From positions 2,846,501-2,910,500 of the forward strand of contig JBBMOA010000012.1 of NCBI GenBank assembly GCA_037954235.1: a stretch of 64,000 nt of DNA, in the 5' to 3' direction. Origin of the DNA: Aulostomus chinensis (Eukaryota > Chordata > Actinopteri > Syngnathiformes > Aulostomidae). How positions within the stretch are numbered: position 1 is the first letter of the stretch; the number at the start of each line of letters is the position of its first letter. The notes under the pieces are model-generated. The model ran no database searches. It was not told where the DNA came from and saw only the letters and a list, made by a program, of their open reading frames with translations. Below are positions 1 through 11,091 of this stretch, piece by piece. The position numbers and the translations under genes were made by a program.

Positions 1-478
1 GCGGAGCTGCGTCAGTCTGCCTACTTCCTCCTTCGGCACCCAACTCCTCCTTCACGCGCTGTCTCTGGCCTGAACGATCCCATTTCTCTTGTGTCGTCGT
101 TTCTGATTCTCCTCTGGACCCTGGACTGTGGAAGTCCGTGCTGCCGCCGCCGCTCTCGGACCAGAACCGTACCGCCACACTTCCATCGCTGCACCACAAC
201 TTGAGTTTTCCTTTTTGATGAAATTGTTCCTGACTGATTTGTGGAGAAAACAAGACAGATTCTTTACAACACAGACTAAAGGGATATTCCTGATTTATGG
301 ATGTGGGCTTGTGTGAGTTAGTCATCCGTCATACGGGTCTGAGACCCGGTAGATGTGGGTCACGTCCTCCCTGCAGAGAGCAGCGGCGCTCTGATGTTCA
401 GCAACGTGGTTCTGTTGATGCGGCCGTCTGGAAAAATCATTTGATCAAACCAAATAAATGCTGCTCACCTTCAAAAAA
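1..478 (+). other. possible 3' untranslated end of an upstream gene
   Basis: An AATAAA signal lies at 453-458, followed within about 20 bases by an A-rich stretch. No frame from base 1 looks like conserved protein. Frame 1 stays open to a TGA at 202-204, but the 67 residues it would encode resemble no family I recognise. The simplest reading is 3'UTR of a + strand gene whose coding part lies left of the window. No neighbour is named because synteny could not be tested. This is inference from one poly(A) signal and the lack of anything else. Confidence 0.25.
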
Positions 479-1705
479 CAACAACAACAAAAAATCAATA
501 TCCAGCTACATGTCCACTCCTACATTATTATTATTAATAGTAGCAGGAGTAGTAGTAGAAGTACTCGTAGAAGTATTCCTATATTGTCGCTACTTCACAG
601 TACGGCTCTCTCTGCAGCTTCTACCTTCCTTCCTAACCCAACACAAACGCTTGTTTCTGATTTACAAATGTTTTGCAGCAGGAATACGTTTTCTTTATAT
701 GTCTGTTAGTAACGCTTGTGCAGCCCTGTTACTGTCACTATTATCACCTCAGCGATACTCATGGAGTAATACTACATCTGTAAAGATTTCTGAAATTTCT
801 ATTTGTGAGAGTTGTGGCAATCAAAACAACGTGAAGGGTCACATTTATGCAAACACGCGCCGTAAATTCCGCCCGCTCGGCGGCGAGATTGGCTCATTTG
901 TTACTTTGACATCTCGGTAAGGCGTCGCGTAACTGGCCTGAACATTTGAGGAAAGTCATATATTTCAAACCCCAATCCGGCTCCAATTTAGAACATGCAA
1001 GCTGATATCTTAAAAAAACGAATTACTTTTTCCTCACTCTCGGTGACACAGCTCATGAATAACTAGTAATTACATTTCCCTGTGCAGTCTTGTGGTAAAA
1101 AATGCTCTCAGTGTATTTATAAGATACATTTTATATCAAAGGGAAATTTACAGCCAATCAGAAGCAGTAAAACACAAAGAGAGATATGAGAAGCTATTTA
1201 GAAGGGAGCGTGGAAGCTTGGAGTGTGATCACGCCTCAGGCAACTCGGGCCCAGCGGGCAGATACAAGTAAATCAAATCTCCATTACCAGGCTGAAGAGT
1301 CAATTTGTTGCAGATGTTATTACCCTCATTATTGGGCTTCTCGCTGGAACATGAAAGACAGCCTTATTTTCCAGCCAAAGACAATGTAGATAGGAGATGC
1401 AGTAAAGCTATTTAAACCGCAGAAGCACAGACCGCGCCGAGGTCCGGGTCGTATTTCCCCGACAACGTCCACCGGGAAGAGACGCCACGTGTTTAATATT
1501 CACATGAAAAATAACAAATCATAAAATAACCTTTTATTGTTGCAGATGACTACTGACTTGCTCTAATCAGACAATATTTCGATGAAGGCGTTTACAGGAA
1601 TATTCCATTCATGTTCCCTCTATGCGCTACCGATCATCTGACTAATGACTGGGCACTTTGCAGCTCTGCTCTACGTCCTAGTTCCCTCCAGGTTGTTTTT
1701 TTTAA
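479..1705. other. intergenic, no gene seen
   Basis: Contains a short TTA/GTA-rich trinucleotide stretch around 523-575 and otherwise unique AT-rich sequence. Open frames here are short and show no recognisable domain or splice-site context. Confidence 0.6.
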
Positions 1706-3208
1706 TTAGGGCCTGAGCCAGAAGGTACTTCTGGCGAAGACCCTATTATGTTTGCTCGGCAGAGCAACACATTAGCAGCACTAAAAACACTAAAAACACA
1801 CACTAAACAGTGTCCCAGGCCCCCTCAACACCCATGAGGCAACTGGGCCAGACGGCCCGGAGCCAGTTTTCACATACACACCCATTCAAAACCTGGTATT
1901 ATACTGTTCTTGCTCTCAATGAGTGCGCGCTATATGCGCATAATGCGCATAATGCGCATAATCTAATTTGACCCCCTGAACATGCATGAAATTCGCTGAA
2001 TTTCGGCACAATCGTTCGGTATGTCTCAACATTCACTAATCAAAAACAAAAACGCCACAAAAGTCTATAGCGCCACCTAGGGAGCCACACAAAAAAAAGA
2101 TAATTTTTTTTAATTTCGCGCGCTATAACTCCTCACACAAAACTCCCACAGACATGGGACCAACACCGTTGGACTCGTCTCATCAAGCCGAACAATTCTT
2201 ACACTCTGACCCCTCACCTATCTCCAACAGAATGTCCACAAATTGGACAAAACTGTCAAAATCAGGACTTTTTTTACTCCCCGAACAAAATCTATCTCCT
2301 CCTAAACCGTAAATGCCAGGGCTTCCAAACTTTCACACATTACTCTCCCAACTGTGCTCTTCAAAAATCTTTAAAGGCTAATATACTACGCGCTCGGTTT
2401 GGATTTTATAAGCCCTCAAAGTGGGGGAGACACGTTTCACGCTTACAATGGAAGTCAATGGGGAGGCCGTGTCCTCTCATGATACATACTCTCGAACAAA
2501 TGCTTCTCACGTCTATACCATACATCGCACAGCTTTTAAAAACATATCACTGTATTCCTGACAAAAATCCCTACAAAAATATGGTATTTTGTGTTACTTT
2601 CCACCAACGTAGGCCGAGTTATTCAGCTTTTACACACTACATTTCTCTTAATCCTCCACTCTCTCCACTCTAGCACAGATCAAAGAAAGTGCAGCGGGGG
2701 AGGGGTTCTTAATGGGCCAGCTGGCAGCTCTGCTCTCAGCTCTGCTCTCAGCTCTGACAGAGATGGCAGAGATTTGTTTACTGTAGTCATGGAAACCACA
2801 ATTGGCACTTCTCTGCCCTCATGTACATACTCTCATACAAACACTTGTCGCTTCTAAATTAAAACACTCACACCTTCAGAAAACACACCATTGAATTCCT
2901 GAGAAAAAACTCTACGAACTGATGTCTTTACATTCCACTTTTGACCAACATATGCAGAGTTATGACTGTGTTTGTCAGTAAAACTGCCAAATCCTCCTCT
3001 GCTCTCCACTCTGACAGAGATGGCAGAGAGCGAGCAGAGAAGGGAGGGGCTCTTAAAGGGCCGGCTCTCAGCTCTGCACTCACACTGTGCAGCGAACTGA
3101 GGCTCGTATCTTCTAAACTACAAGGCCTAGGGATTTGCCGATTACACCGTTGGATTGGGGCCGGTGTCAAGGACGCGGCCGTAGGCCGCGTGGGGGCTCA
3201 GGCCCTAA
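1706..3208. mobile_element. non-coding transposable element with 14-bp terminal inverted repeats and terminal hairpins
   Basis: The left end TTAGGGCCTGAGCC (1706-1719) is a perfect inverted copy of the right end at 3195-3208. The left terminus is itself a hairpin (1707-1745, 8-bp inner stem GCCAGAAG). The right terminus has a perfect 7-bp stem with a 3-base loop (3174-3190) just inside the end. The interior is AT-rich, has three copies of a 9-bp ATGCGCATA word near 1934-1961 and a diverged internal duplication of roughly 300 bp (about 2480-2790 against 2800-3070). No transposase or helicase frame is present, so it is non-autonomous. The right-hand hairpin followed by terminal CTAA also resembles Helitron/Helentron ends, so the class is uncertain. 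No clear target-site duplication was found. Confidence 0.65.
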
Positions 3209-3433
3209 CAACGCTGCTTGCAGCTTTAATTTATTATATGGTTTATTTAGAACGTTCTCTCGAAGATTTGGGTTTTTGGGGGGGGGGGGGCAGTTTTTGG
3301 AGTCAAGATCAGAAGACTGGCTTAAAGCGGGCGCTGCGTCCTCAAGCTGTTTGACTGCTGGACGCGTTGCAAAATGCTGCAAAACTCCTGCAGGACTTCA
3401 GGGTGTTTACGTGACAGTGACTCATTCACGCCA

Positions 3434-3435
<2 letters not shown>

Positions 3436-3474
<39 letters not shown>
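3436..3474. repeat. (TG)n microsatellite
   Basis: An uninterrupted GT/TG dinucleotide run of about 39 bases. Open frames reading Cys-Val or Thr-His repeats through it are artefacts. Confidence 0.95.
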
Positions 3475-3478
<4 letters not shown>

Positions 3479-5554
3479 CGGTGCTGGACAGGTTCGCACT
3501 GTTGATTCAGTATGTGGTGGTGCATGGTTGTAGGCGGCCTGACTGCACACCTCAACTTCCACATCAAGAACTGATCTTGTTTCTTGCACCTACCGTTCAC
3601 ATCCAGATACAAACCACGGGGTCAAATGTGAAATGTTCAACGTTCACACCTCCAGGTCACTCCTGCTCAACTCATCTTGTCGACTGATTGACTCCACTAA
3701 CCGCCGACTGCGGTCGGAGTTGGAATGGCGGTAATAAGACAGACAATGTTCCTGATGATGTCACAGCGATACACTTGGTGATGACATCACACATCAACAA
3801 ATAACGTCAAACTGTCAGAGGGAAAAGTTGCTAAACATTAAGCAGTTGACACAGTTCGTTAGCAACCGTTAGCTTAGCCATACATCAAAAAGGGGCCGCC
3901 TTAGCACTGCTTGTCATTAAGCAGGTTTCTACAAGTCCTGTGGATGTGCTACTTTTTAACGATTTCTTTCCTTAAGAATCGCTGTCTCTCTCACTTCTAA
4001 TATCAGAACGCTGTCATTCATAGTCACGCTGTCATTGAGATGAACACGTGAGTCAAGGCTCCAGCTCGTTACTCAGAGGAGTACATGATTGGGAAATGTG
4101 TTCAAACCACAAGTTACTTGGTAAGTATTAAATAGAAGTCAGAAATGGGAAATACAAGAAGTTGAAAAAACAAAGAGTCTTTGTTAGTTTCCCTTCTGCA
4201 AATCCAGGTCGGGCTTTCTGTCAGAGCCCACGGGGTAGTCTGGGTTCCCTCTGTCACTTGGAGGCTCATTTGTGAGTCTTTCTTGTTCACAAGACAAATT
4301 TCCATCCCTGAAAACTGAATATTGTGGCGGTGAGGAGGAAGAAACACAACAAAAATGTTCGTTCCACATTGTCAGAGAAAGCTGCTGATCTTTGGTCCTT
4401 TCCTCCACCCCTCCACCAGGTTCCAGAGAAATCAGCTCGGTGTTTTTTGAGTAACGTAGCAAACAAGGTGGAGGCCGACAGTCACACGTCCGGGAACTCA
4501 GAACAGACAGAAGTGAGTGGATCTTGGTTCAAAGCGCTTCTAAATTTCAACACCCACAAGCAGACGTGTGCTTATCTTCTGTTATCGGATGCTGCTTCTT
4601 TTTTTTCGCAGCCAATTTAGAGAGGCGTCATGGACGCAGTCACATTGTTCTTCTCCTAAAATGACAGATCACACAAATGACTTAGCAACACCGCAGATGC
4701 AGCCCAAGCCATCAGTCAATCCCAGCGATTGTTCCCAGCGACTGATTTAGAGCACCCGTCCTTTTGGCTTTAATTGACTGTCTTTAAAGACACTGGCAAT
4801 TGTGCTGTTGTTATCAGAGGCCTGCACGCCCCACAATTCCCTCTGCTGAAGAGAACCTTTCTCCATCAGACAGCCTGATAATCCCGGGAATAAAAGCCTA
4901 AATGCAACACATTCACAGCAGATTCGCCGTGATGCTGCATGCACGGAGAACAGATTTACTCCCCGATGTTCTCTGTAATCTCAAGTGGTAACAGGACAAA
5001 GACAGCGATCGGTGTTAAATCCAGAGTACAGGCCTCGTGCCTATTTTATGTCGGTGTGAAAAACATTTTATTAGCCGCGTATTTCTAAGTAAGCCTTTAA
5101 ATTCCACTGCTGCAGAGATAATTCTGGAAATATCAACATTTCACTGCCACCAAAAAAGTTTTTGACTGACTGCAGTGCTTATTTTCAAATTCCAAGCTTT
5201 CTGGCTGGCTTTTATTTTTAGATAATAGGATGTTCCTGAGATTGTATACTGTAGGTTTTAGCTATTTGGTTACTGTGCCTGCTGAATCGGGTGTTCTGGC
5301 AAGCAGTGCATCCCAGCTAAAAGCAGGCAAGTTGCCTTTAGCAGAGGTGGATTACAGCAGGGGATTAGAAGAGCTCACTGTCGTTTTGTTCTTGATGCTA
5401 GCTGGAGCTCTCTGCTGCTCTGAGGGGCGTCCTGTGCCATTCTGGTGTAAAACTGAAGCACCTGGTAACCTTTAAAAGTGAGAGCGAGACAATGAGCAGA
5501 GAGCTGACATACCGCTCTGCGCTTGTGGGCCCGGTGAACAACTGTCACACTGAC

Positions 5555-5556
<2 letters not shown>

Positions 5557-5621
<65 letters not shown>
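5557..5621. repeat. (TA)n microsatellite
   Basis: About 65 bases of perfect AT/TA alternation. Confidence 0.95.
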
Positions 5622-5624
<3 letters not shown>

Positions 5625-6450
5625 TAAATTATTGGTGAAAAACAGGTTAAATTATACAAAAACAGGCGCATGTGTTGGAACATTTAAAAAAAAACAACAA
5701 CAAAAAACAACCAAAACACAAACAAATAAAAAAGTTAACTATTTCCTGCCAAACTACACGTTAGCTGTCTTAAATTAATGAATAAGAACTATACACTGCT
5801 AGCAGATATTTCTTGTACAGGAAATTATGTTCAGAATAAATAACAAAAGCCCATTAAATGTGCGCGTGCAGGACTTTCTTATTTTCCGGTGAACGGCGAG
5901 TGGCTGCCTCCTCACGTGTGACATTCAGCTCGGTTGTTTCTTCTGACTCCAAGCGCATGTAAGCAGTTGACGCCGGCTGGGTAATCATTTCTCTGACCCA
6001 AAACCAAGTCTGTAACAGTGCAAGGTGGCGAGCACATTCCTGTTCCCGCCGCTACCAAAAGGTCTGGCTGCAGGACGCCAGTTTAACGCTGCTGCTTCAG
6101 ACTCCAGTGAGGGATGGAAACAGAGGCGCTGCTCCTCTGAGCTGCACTGTTCATTCCAGGGTAAAATATTCCTCCTGCATCCGCTGATGGACATCACGGT
6201 CCGCTGCCTCATGACAGCCTGGAAGCTACCACTGCGGCCTATAGTGGCCGTCCGTACTGCACACGGGTGTTTCAGCACTGCAGACACCAGGACTTTCCCA
6301 CCAAACTGAGCGACCTCAACCGCTGTGTGTAGGATGTGTTTTCCCGTGGCTTCCCTCCACTGACACGGTCATGCGTGGAATCCAGCAGTGACTCTGAAGG
6401 TCTTTTCCAAGATGTAGTGGTCGTACCCAGTCTGTTGTGCTTGAGCTCAT

Positions 6451-6452
<2 letters not shown>

Positions 6453-6514
<62 letters not shown>

Positions 6515-6532
6515 AAGAGAGAGAGAGAGAGA
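6453..6532. repeat. compound (TG)n(GA)n microsatellite
   Basis: About 55 bases of TG repeat run directly into about 25 bases of GA repeat with one AAAG interruption. It lies about 30 bases upstream of the weak exon candidate at 6564. Confidence 0.95.
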
Positions 6533-7334
6533 ACAAAAACAAAGATTTTGCTTTGAAATAAAAATGGTGAATCCAGAGCTGCAGCTTCTTATTGCGGGGC
6601 GTCGTGGCGCCGTCATTATTCTGCTCTGTGCACTAACAGCATGTCGAGAAGCACAAGATCAAAGGCCACAAATGGATGACTTCTCATTTCAGCAAAGGTA
6701 AGTAGTTGCTACTTGTTTGATCTGTGTGTGTGTGCGTGTGTGTGTGTGTGCTCACTCAAGATCTGGGCTTGTTGTGCTGTAGTTCCACCCTACAAAGCCT
6801 TAAATAAAATATAAGGAGTCTGTATTATATGGATGTGAGCATTTGTAGAATCAATCATTTAAGATGCATTCAGTTTATGTTTACATCACTGAGGAAGTGT
6901 GTGTGTGTGTGTGTGTGAGTGGTAGTGTTACAATCACATCTCTTTAGTAAACACACAACTGTGACATTAAATCAACCAACCATTCATTTAGATGATGGAA
7001 CGAATGTTCAATCTGCAACAGCGAGTCAACACTGTAAACACAGAGTGATTATAACTCATCACACACTTCCTACAAACACTCTGAACACACACACACACAC
7101 ACTCAGGTTTGCTGTCCTTACTAGCATGAGCCCTCATCCTAATCCTAACCTTAACCAAACTCAGCTCACACTTCAACCAGGAACGCCCACCTTGTTTTGC
7201 TGCATCAGGACTGGTCTTTGGTCCCTATGAGGATCAAGGCTCCTGCTAGAGTGAACACTCACACCTGAAAGGAGCCAGTAGGCAACAACACCATCACACA
7301 CAAACACACTGACGATGTACTTTTGATTAATTCT

Positions 7335-7340
7335 TTTATT
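7335..7340 (-). terminator. poly(A) signal of the coiled-coil gene
   Basis: The + strand reads TTTATT, giving AATAAA on the - strand about 120 bases past the stop codon at 7463. Some 20-45 bases further downstream (about 7285-7315) the - strand is GT-rich (GTCAGTGTGTTTGTGTGTG), the usual form of the GU-rich downstream element. Cleavage would fall near 7315-7320. This pairing is the best evidence that the neighbouring frame is a transcribed gene. Confidence 0.6.
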
Positions 7341-7462
7341 TCAAATACAAACAGCAACGATATGAAGCAAAGACACCGACTCTTCAATGATTCAACAGTT
7401 TTGGTTTTATAAACAATTTTCTCTCCAATGAACAATAAAAGTAACAACTTGAGATTCACTGT

Positions 7463-8374
7463 TCATTTGAAGCATCGTTTTAAAAGTCTCCACAGCCAGT
7501 TTCTCTTCTTCTTCTTCTTCTTCTTCGTCTCCTTTTTCTGGTTGCTCCTTTTAATTGAGGGCTCCAGATCGTCGGTCTTGGTGACCATGATGAGCTCCGG
7601 CTCTGACGAGTCCCTGTGGTTTGGCAGCAGCGCCCCCATCTCCAGGTCTTGATGGGCTTCTCTTGCTGTGCCCAGCTCTTCCTGAGCTTCATCCTCCCTG
7701 AGCCGCGACCAGACCTGGTCCACAGTCAGGTCCTCCTGTGGCAGCTCCTCACAGACCTGGTCTTCCTGCTCCTGCAGTTCTTGCTGCTGCTGCCAGGCGG
7801 TTGACACGGCCTCGTCCACGGCCCGGTCGTCTCTCGGCACTTCCTCCTGTGGCTCCTGTGCCTTTGCCCTGTCCTGCTCCACAGCCGCGTCCACATGACG
7901 CAGCTCCATCCCAGCCTCCACGAGGAAACTCTGCAGTTGTTCCTCCAGGTGCACTATATTCGCCCTGACCTCGTCCAAAGCCTGGTCTTTGTGTCCCAGC
8001 TCAGTCTGCAGCCGACTGATGTTGGTCCTGAGCTCTTCCACAGCCTGGTCCATCTCATGCAGCTTGGTCCCAGTCTCCTCAAGCACAGTCTGCAGTTGGC
8101 CCTCCAGGTGCTCTGCCTTTGTCCTGGCCTCCTCCACAGCCAGGTCCCTCTGGTCCAGCTCCTTCTGCAGCTGCCTGATATGGGTCCTGTCCTCCTCCAC
8201 AGCCAGGTCCCTCTGGTCCAGCTCCTTCTGCAGCTGCCTGATATGGGTCCTGGCCTCCTCCAAAGCCAGGTCCCTCTGTTCCAGCTCAGTCTGCAGCTGA
8301 AGGATGATGGTGCAGGCCTGGTTCACAGCCAGGTCTCTCTGTCGGAACTCTTCCTCCATGTAGGACTCCATCAT
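7463..8374 (-). CDS. coiled-coil repeat protein, intronless in its coding part, function unknown
   Basis: A 303-codon frame with heavy Glu/Gln/Leu content. Residues 12-95 are four 21-residue units (QRDLALEEARTHIRQLQKELD type, exactly three heptads), with a fifth diverged unit at about 128-148. The DNA repeats with a 63-bp period (unit starts near 8128, 8191, 8254). This predicts a long alpha-helical coiled coil, so oligomerisation or scaffolding is plausible. The last quarter is acidic, then turns basic: a run of seven lysines followed by RNWLWRLLKRCFK, an amphipathic tail that could bind membrane or nucleic acid. No signal peptide or transmembrane segment is seen. The start is the tandem ATG pair at 8374/8371. 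The frame stays open and coding-like another 30 codons upstream to a TGA, so a spliced upstream exon joining at 8446 (acceptor TATCAG) is possible. A poly(A) signal lies at 7335. I do not recognise the family. Expansion of the 63-bp unit could also inflate the apparent length. Confidence 0.65.
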   Translation of the reverse strand: MMESYMEEEFRQRDLAVNQACTIILQLQTELEQRDLALEEARTHIRQLQKELDQRDLAVEEDRTHIRQLQKELDQRDLAVEEARTKAEHLEGQLQTVLEETGTKLHEMDQAVEELRTNISRLQTELGHKDQALDEVRANIVHLEEQLQSFLVEAGMELRHVDAAVEQDRAKAQEPQEEVPRDDRAVDEAVSTAWQQQQELQEQEDQVCEELPQEDLTVDQVWSRLREDEAQEELGTAREAHQDLEMGALLPNHRDSSEPELIMVTKTDDLEPSIKRSNQKKETKKKKKKKRNWLWRLLKRCFK

Positions 8375-8552
8375 TTCCTTCTGAAATGCCGTCTTCAGGG
8401 ATCTCAGCTCCTGGTTTCTGCAACCCTCTCCTTCCGTATCAAGCGTCTGATAGACTTGGTCAGGTCACAATTTGTCTTTCAAACTGAGTCTCTCTGAGGT
8501 TGTTGTGTGTAACTGGATGTTCAAGCGTGAGAACATCTCAACCAGAAGTGTT

Positions 8553-8570
8553 CTCTTATGTACTGACGTC
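8553..8570 (-). promoter_or_regulatory. possible proximal promoter of the coiled-coil gene (CRE-like plus weak TATA)
   Basis: On the - strand a GACGTCAG word (CRE-like) is followed by TACATAAGA, a weak TATA-like box, about 180 bases upstream of the start codon. A transcript starting near 8525-8540 would contain at most one short upstream frame (ATG at 8536, stop at 8465-8467, 23 codons). This is pattern matching only. Confidence 0.2.
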
Positions 8571-8808
8571 CTTTCTGACATCATGAAGTTCTGAACTAAA
8601 TTCCAAACTCATCAGCTGACAAACCCTCCTGACTGATGTCTTTGATCTCCGAGACCTCTTTCAGGACATCATTGGCATCATCCTTCTGCCTGCATCACCA
8701 ACATCCAAATTCCGACCTTGTTCTCTGGCCGACTCTGGATTCGTCTCAAGATGGCGTCCAAACACAATGTGACCTACAGACCGTCGAGCCCAGCTGGTGC
8801 TGCATCAG

Positions 8809-8879
8809 ACTCACCTGCAGGCACACAGGCTCCTCCTGTCCCTGGAGCTGACCAATCAATGTCTGGGATTTATTTGCAT
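8809..8879 (-). promoter_or_regulatory. alternative distal promoter and non-coding first exon (octamer, CCAAT, splice donor)
   Basis: On the - strand a perfect POU octamer ATGCAAAT (8872-8879) runs into AAATCC, and an inverted CCAAT word (ATTGG) lies just downstream. A strong splice donor GCAG|GTGAGT follows, with the intron starting at 8814. With the acceptor TATCAG at 8447-8452 this would give a short non-coding exon 1 and an intron of about 370 bp before the coding exon. It competes with the 8553 promoter reading. Confidence 0.25.
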
Positions 8880-10776
8880 GATGAATAGAGGTTTTAATGT
8901 AAATGCTACATAGCTAGTGAGTTTACATGCCCACACACACACACACACACACACTTAAAGTTCCGGCACAAATAACACACTGGCCGGGGTTGTCGCTCCT
9001 CTGGGATCTGGTCTCAACATAAGTCGGTTGTTGTTTTGATCATAAACTCGTGTTCAGATTAAAAACAGCAAAGAGCAACTCCCACCCACGCGGCTCCGCG
9101 GGTTGTTTGTACGCTCCGACGCGACGCGTTTGGGTTCATTCAGGAACAAAACCACATGGCGAGAAGCTCCAGGTTCTGGTTTGAATGAGTGTTTTCACAG
9201 CGATGGAAGCAGCGACAGCTCGATGCCCTCTCACATCCTGAAGAGGTTGTTTTTCAGTGGTATTTGTCTTTTCGGGAGGTAGTTGCAGTTGTCAGGGTGA
9301 CAGCGGAGGTCCTGGATAGTTTCAAACCCTGCTACACCCCCCCCCCCTCCCGAAATGACACTTACTGCAGTAAATATACAGAAAAAAGAGAACAAACAGC
9401 AAAATAATGGAACTTCTGTCTGCTGATGGGTCTGCCTCACAGACAGAAGGGAACAATTACACCTCTATTGTTGTCGTTGTTGTTGTTAAATCAATGTCAG
9501 AAAAAAACAGAGCAGACAGGAAGTGGTCACGGTCAGTCGCCCGCGACAAATATGGAAACCTCAAACCATTATTCACTTTCATGCTCACCAGTGAAACAGC
9601 AAAATGCCACTGTAAAGTAGATCCATCTACAGGTGGAGCCAGTCTCCAGTTAACGGAGATAATCAGTCGCTTGACACGGGCTTCAGGAAATCAGCCGGTT
9701 TTATGTCTTTGTACAGAACTTTGGAAGCCGTGTGTCGGATCGACATGCATGTGTTTGTGGTCACGTGACTCTCAGCAGGAGTAAACGTTGGCGTGAGGCG
9801 GCCGTGGGTCTTAAATCTCTTTCTCCAGCCGGCGACCAACTCTGTTCGCCACACAAGGCAGAACCCGTAAACGCAAACCCAGAGATCCGGTTCAAAGTGG
9901 GTCAGCCACAGAGAGCGCGCGCTCCAAATGACAACCCGTGTCACACCTCACCGTCCCCCCCCCCCCCCCCCCCCCGAGCGCAGGCAGGGGGTGCTCTCAG
10001 AGACACACCAGAGCAGATTCCAGATGGTGTATCCCTCCACCATCATCCCTCTAAACAGGGCCTGTCGAGGCTGAGACGCACCGCTGCGGCCATAACTTGT
10101 TCCCGGCAGTGATGTGGGTGATACTGCCTGACATTTGGTGGTGTCCTGCGGGTGAGCTGTGCGCTTAATCCCACGGTTTTTTAATGGCATGTCACAGATG
10201 ACTGATATCAGGGCTCCTTTGGCTGGAAATGCTGTTTTCTCATCTTAGGGAGGGCAGACGGATTCTCTCGAGTTCATGTAAGAATCCATCTTTCCAGGCT
10301 TCGGGCTGCGAGACGGCGGCCAAACCACAGTGGTTCCAAGCACATGTGTATTATGCAGGAGGATCTCACAGGGGTATGTGAAGTGACCACGGCGGCTTCA
10401 CGCAGTATTGCGTCACGCTGGCATGTAACCTGGAATCATGTGGCAGCGGCACTGCGTACACAACGCCAGTGACAATCAGTTAGGGTTCTCCTCCGTGGTT
10501 GAACAGTCACATGACAAACACCGGGATTGGCAGTGACAATGTGAGACGAGTGCTTCTGTACTGTTTTTGTCACGACAAGCCGTCACCTGACACATCATGA
10601 AACAGTGAGTGTTATTCAGAGTTTCCCAGAACAACATGAGCCGCCATGCGGAGCGGCGCGTACCAGGGATTTACAATGTTATCACCACGGAAGGATCAGC
10701 ACCAACTTTCTGTTGGCACATCATGTTAAGAGATGTTATGAGCTCCTCACACACGTCTGTGGGTGTGAATGAAGAT
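8880..10776. other. intergenic, no gene seen
   Basis: A (CA)n run near 8934-8955 and a 21-base poly-C at 9955-9975. Otherwise unique sequence with only short, unconvincing frames. Confidence 0.6.
9955..9975. repeat. poly-C tract (21)
   Basis: A run of 21 cytosines. The - strand poly-G could form quadruplex structures, and assembled lengths of such tracts are error-prone. Confidence 0.9.
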
Positions 10777-11010
10777 GGGCGCCATTGCTCAAAGGTAGCG
10801 TGGCCGTCCAGCAACCGAAGGGTTGAGGGTCCGATCCCCACTTCCACCGGTGACCGTGTCCTTGAGCAAGATACTGAACCCCTAATTGCTCCTGATGGCA
10901 CTGCAACGGGCTGGTGACCCGTCCACGGTGAACCCCGCCTCTCGACCAGTGTCAGCTGGGATAGGCTCCGCCCCGATCCTTAACTGATAAACGCAAAAGA
11001 TGGATGGATA
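10777..11010 (+). repeat. SINE-like dispersed repeat (composite)
   Basis: The head has a degenerate RNA polymerase III A box (about 10785-10800) and a B-box-like GGTCCGATCCCC (about 10828-10839), followed by the 'ctTGAGCAAGATACTGA' body also seen at 25681. The second half (GGCTGGTGACCCGTCCA to TGGGATAGGCTCC) matches the 3' part of the repeats at 17991 and 28048. It ends in a TGGATGGATA tail. It therefore joins parts of two repeat families. Confidence 0.6.
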
Positions 11011-11091
11011 GAGTGATTGAAGATGTGGGCCCTTAAAGGAACATACCAACATCTTGAGAAACACGCTTGGTGTCCATCAATGCCCTTTCCT
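11011..11091. other. intergenic, probable repeat fragment
   Basis: Begins with a 'taaaGGAACATACCAACAT' type stretch that I recognise as similar to a dispersed teleost repeat, lying between the SINE-like element and the candidate MITE. Confidence 0.35.

Larger units (their letters stand above)
3209..7314. other. intergenic, microsatellite-rich, no firm gene
   Basis: Holds the (TG)n, (TA)n and (TG)n(GA)n tracts listed separately, a 13-base poly-G at 3278-3290, and shorter TG runs near 6723-6751 and 6898-6918. One possible signal-peptide-like exon at 6564-6697 is discussed as a finding but is too weak to annotate. The other open frames are short and mostly cross simple repeats. Confidence 0.5.
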
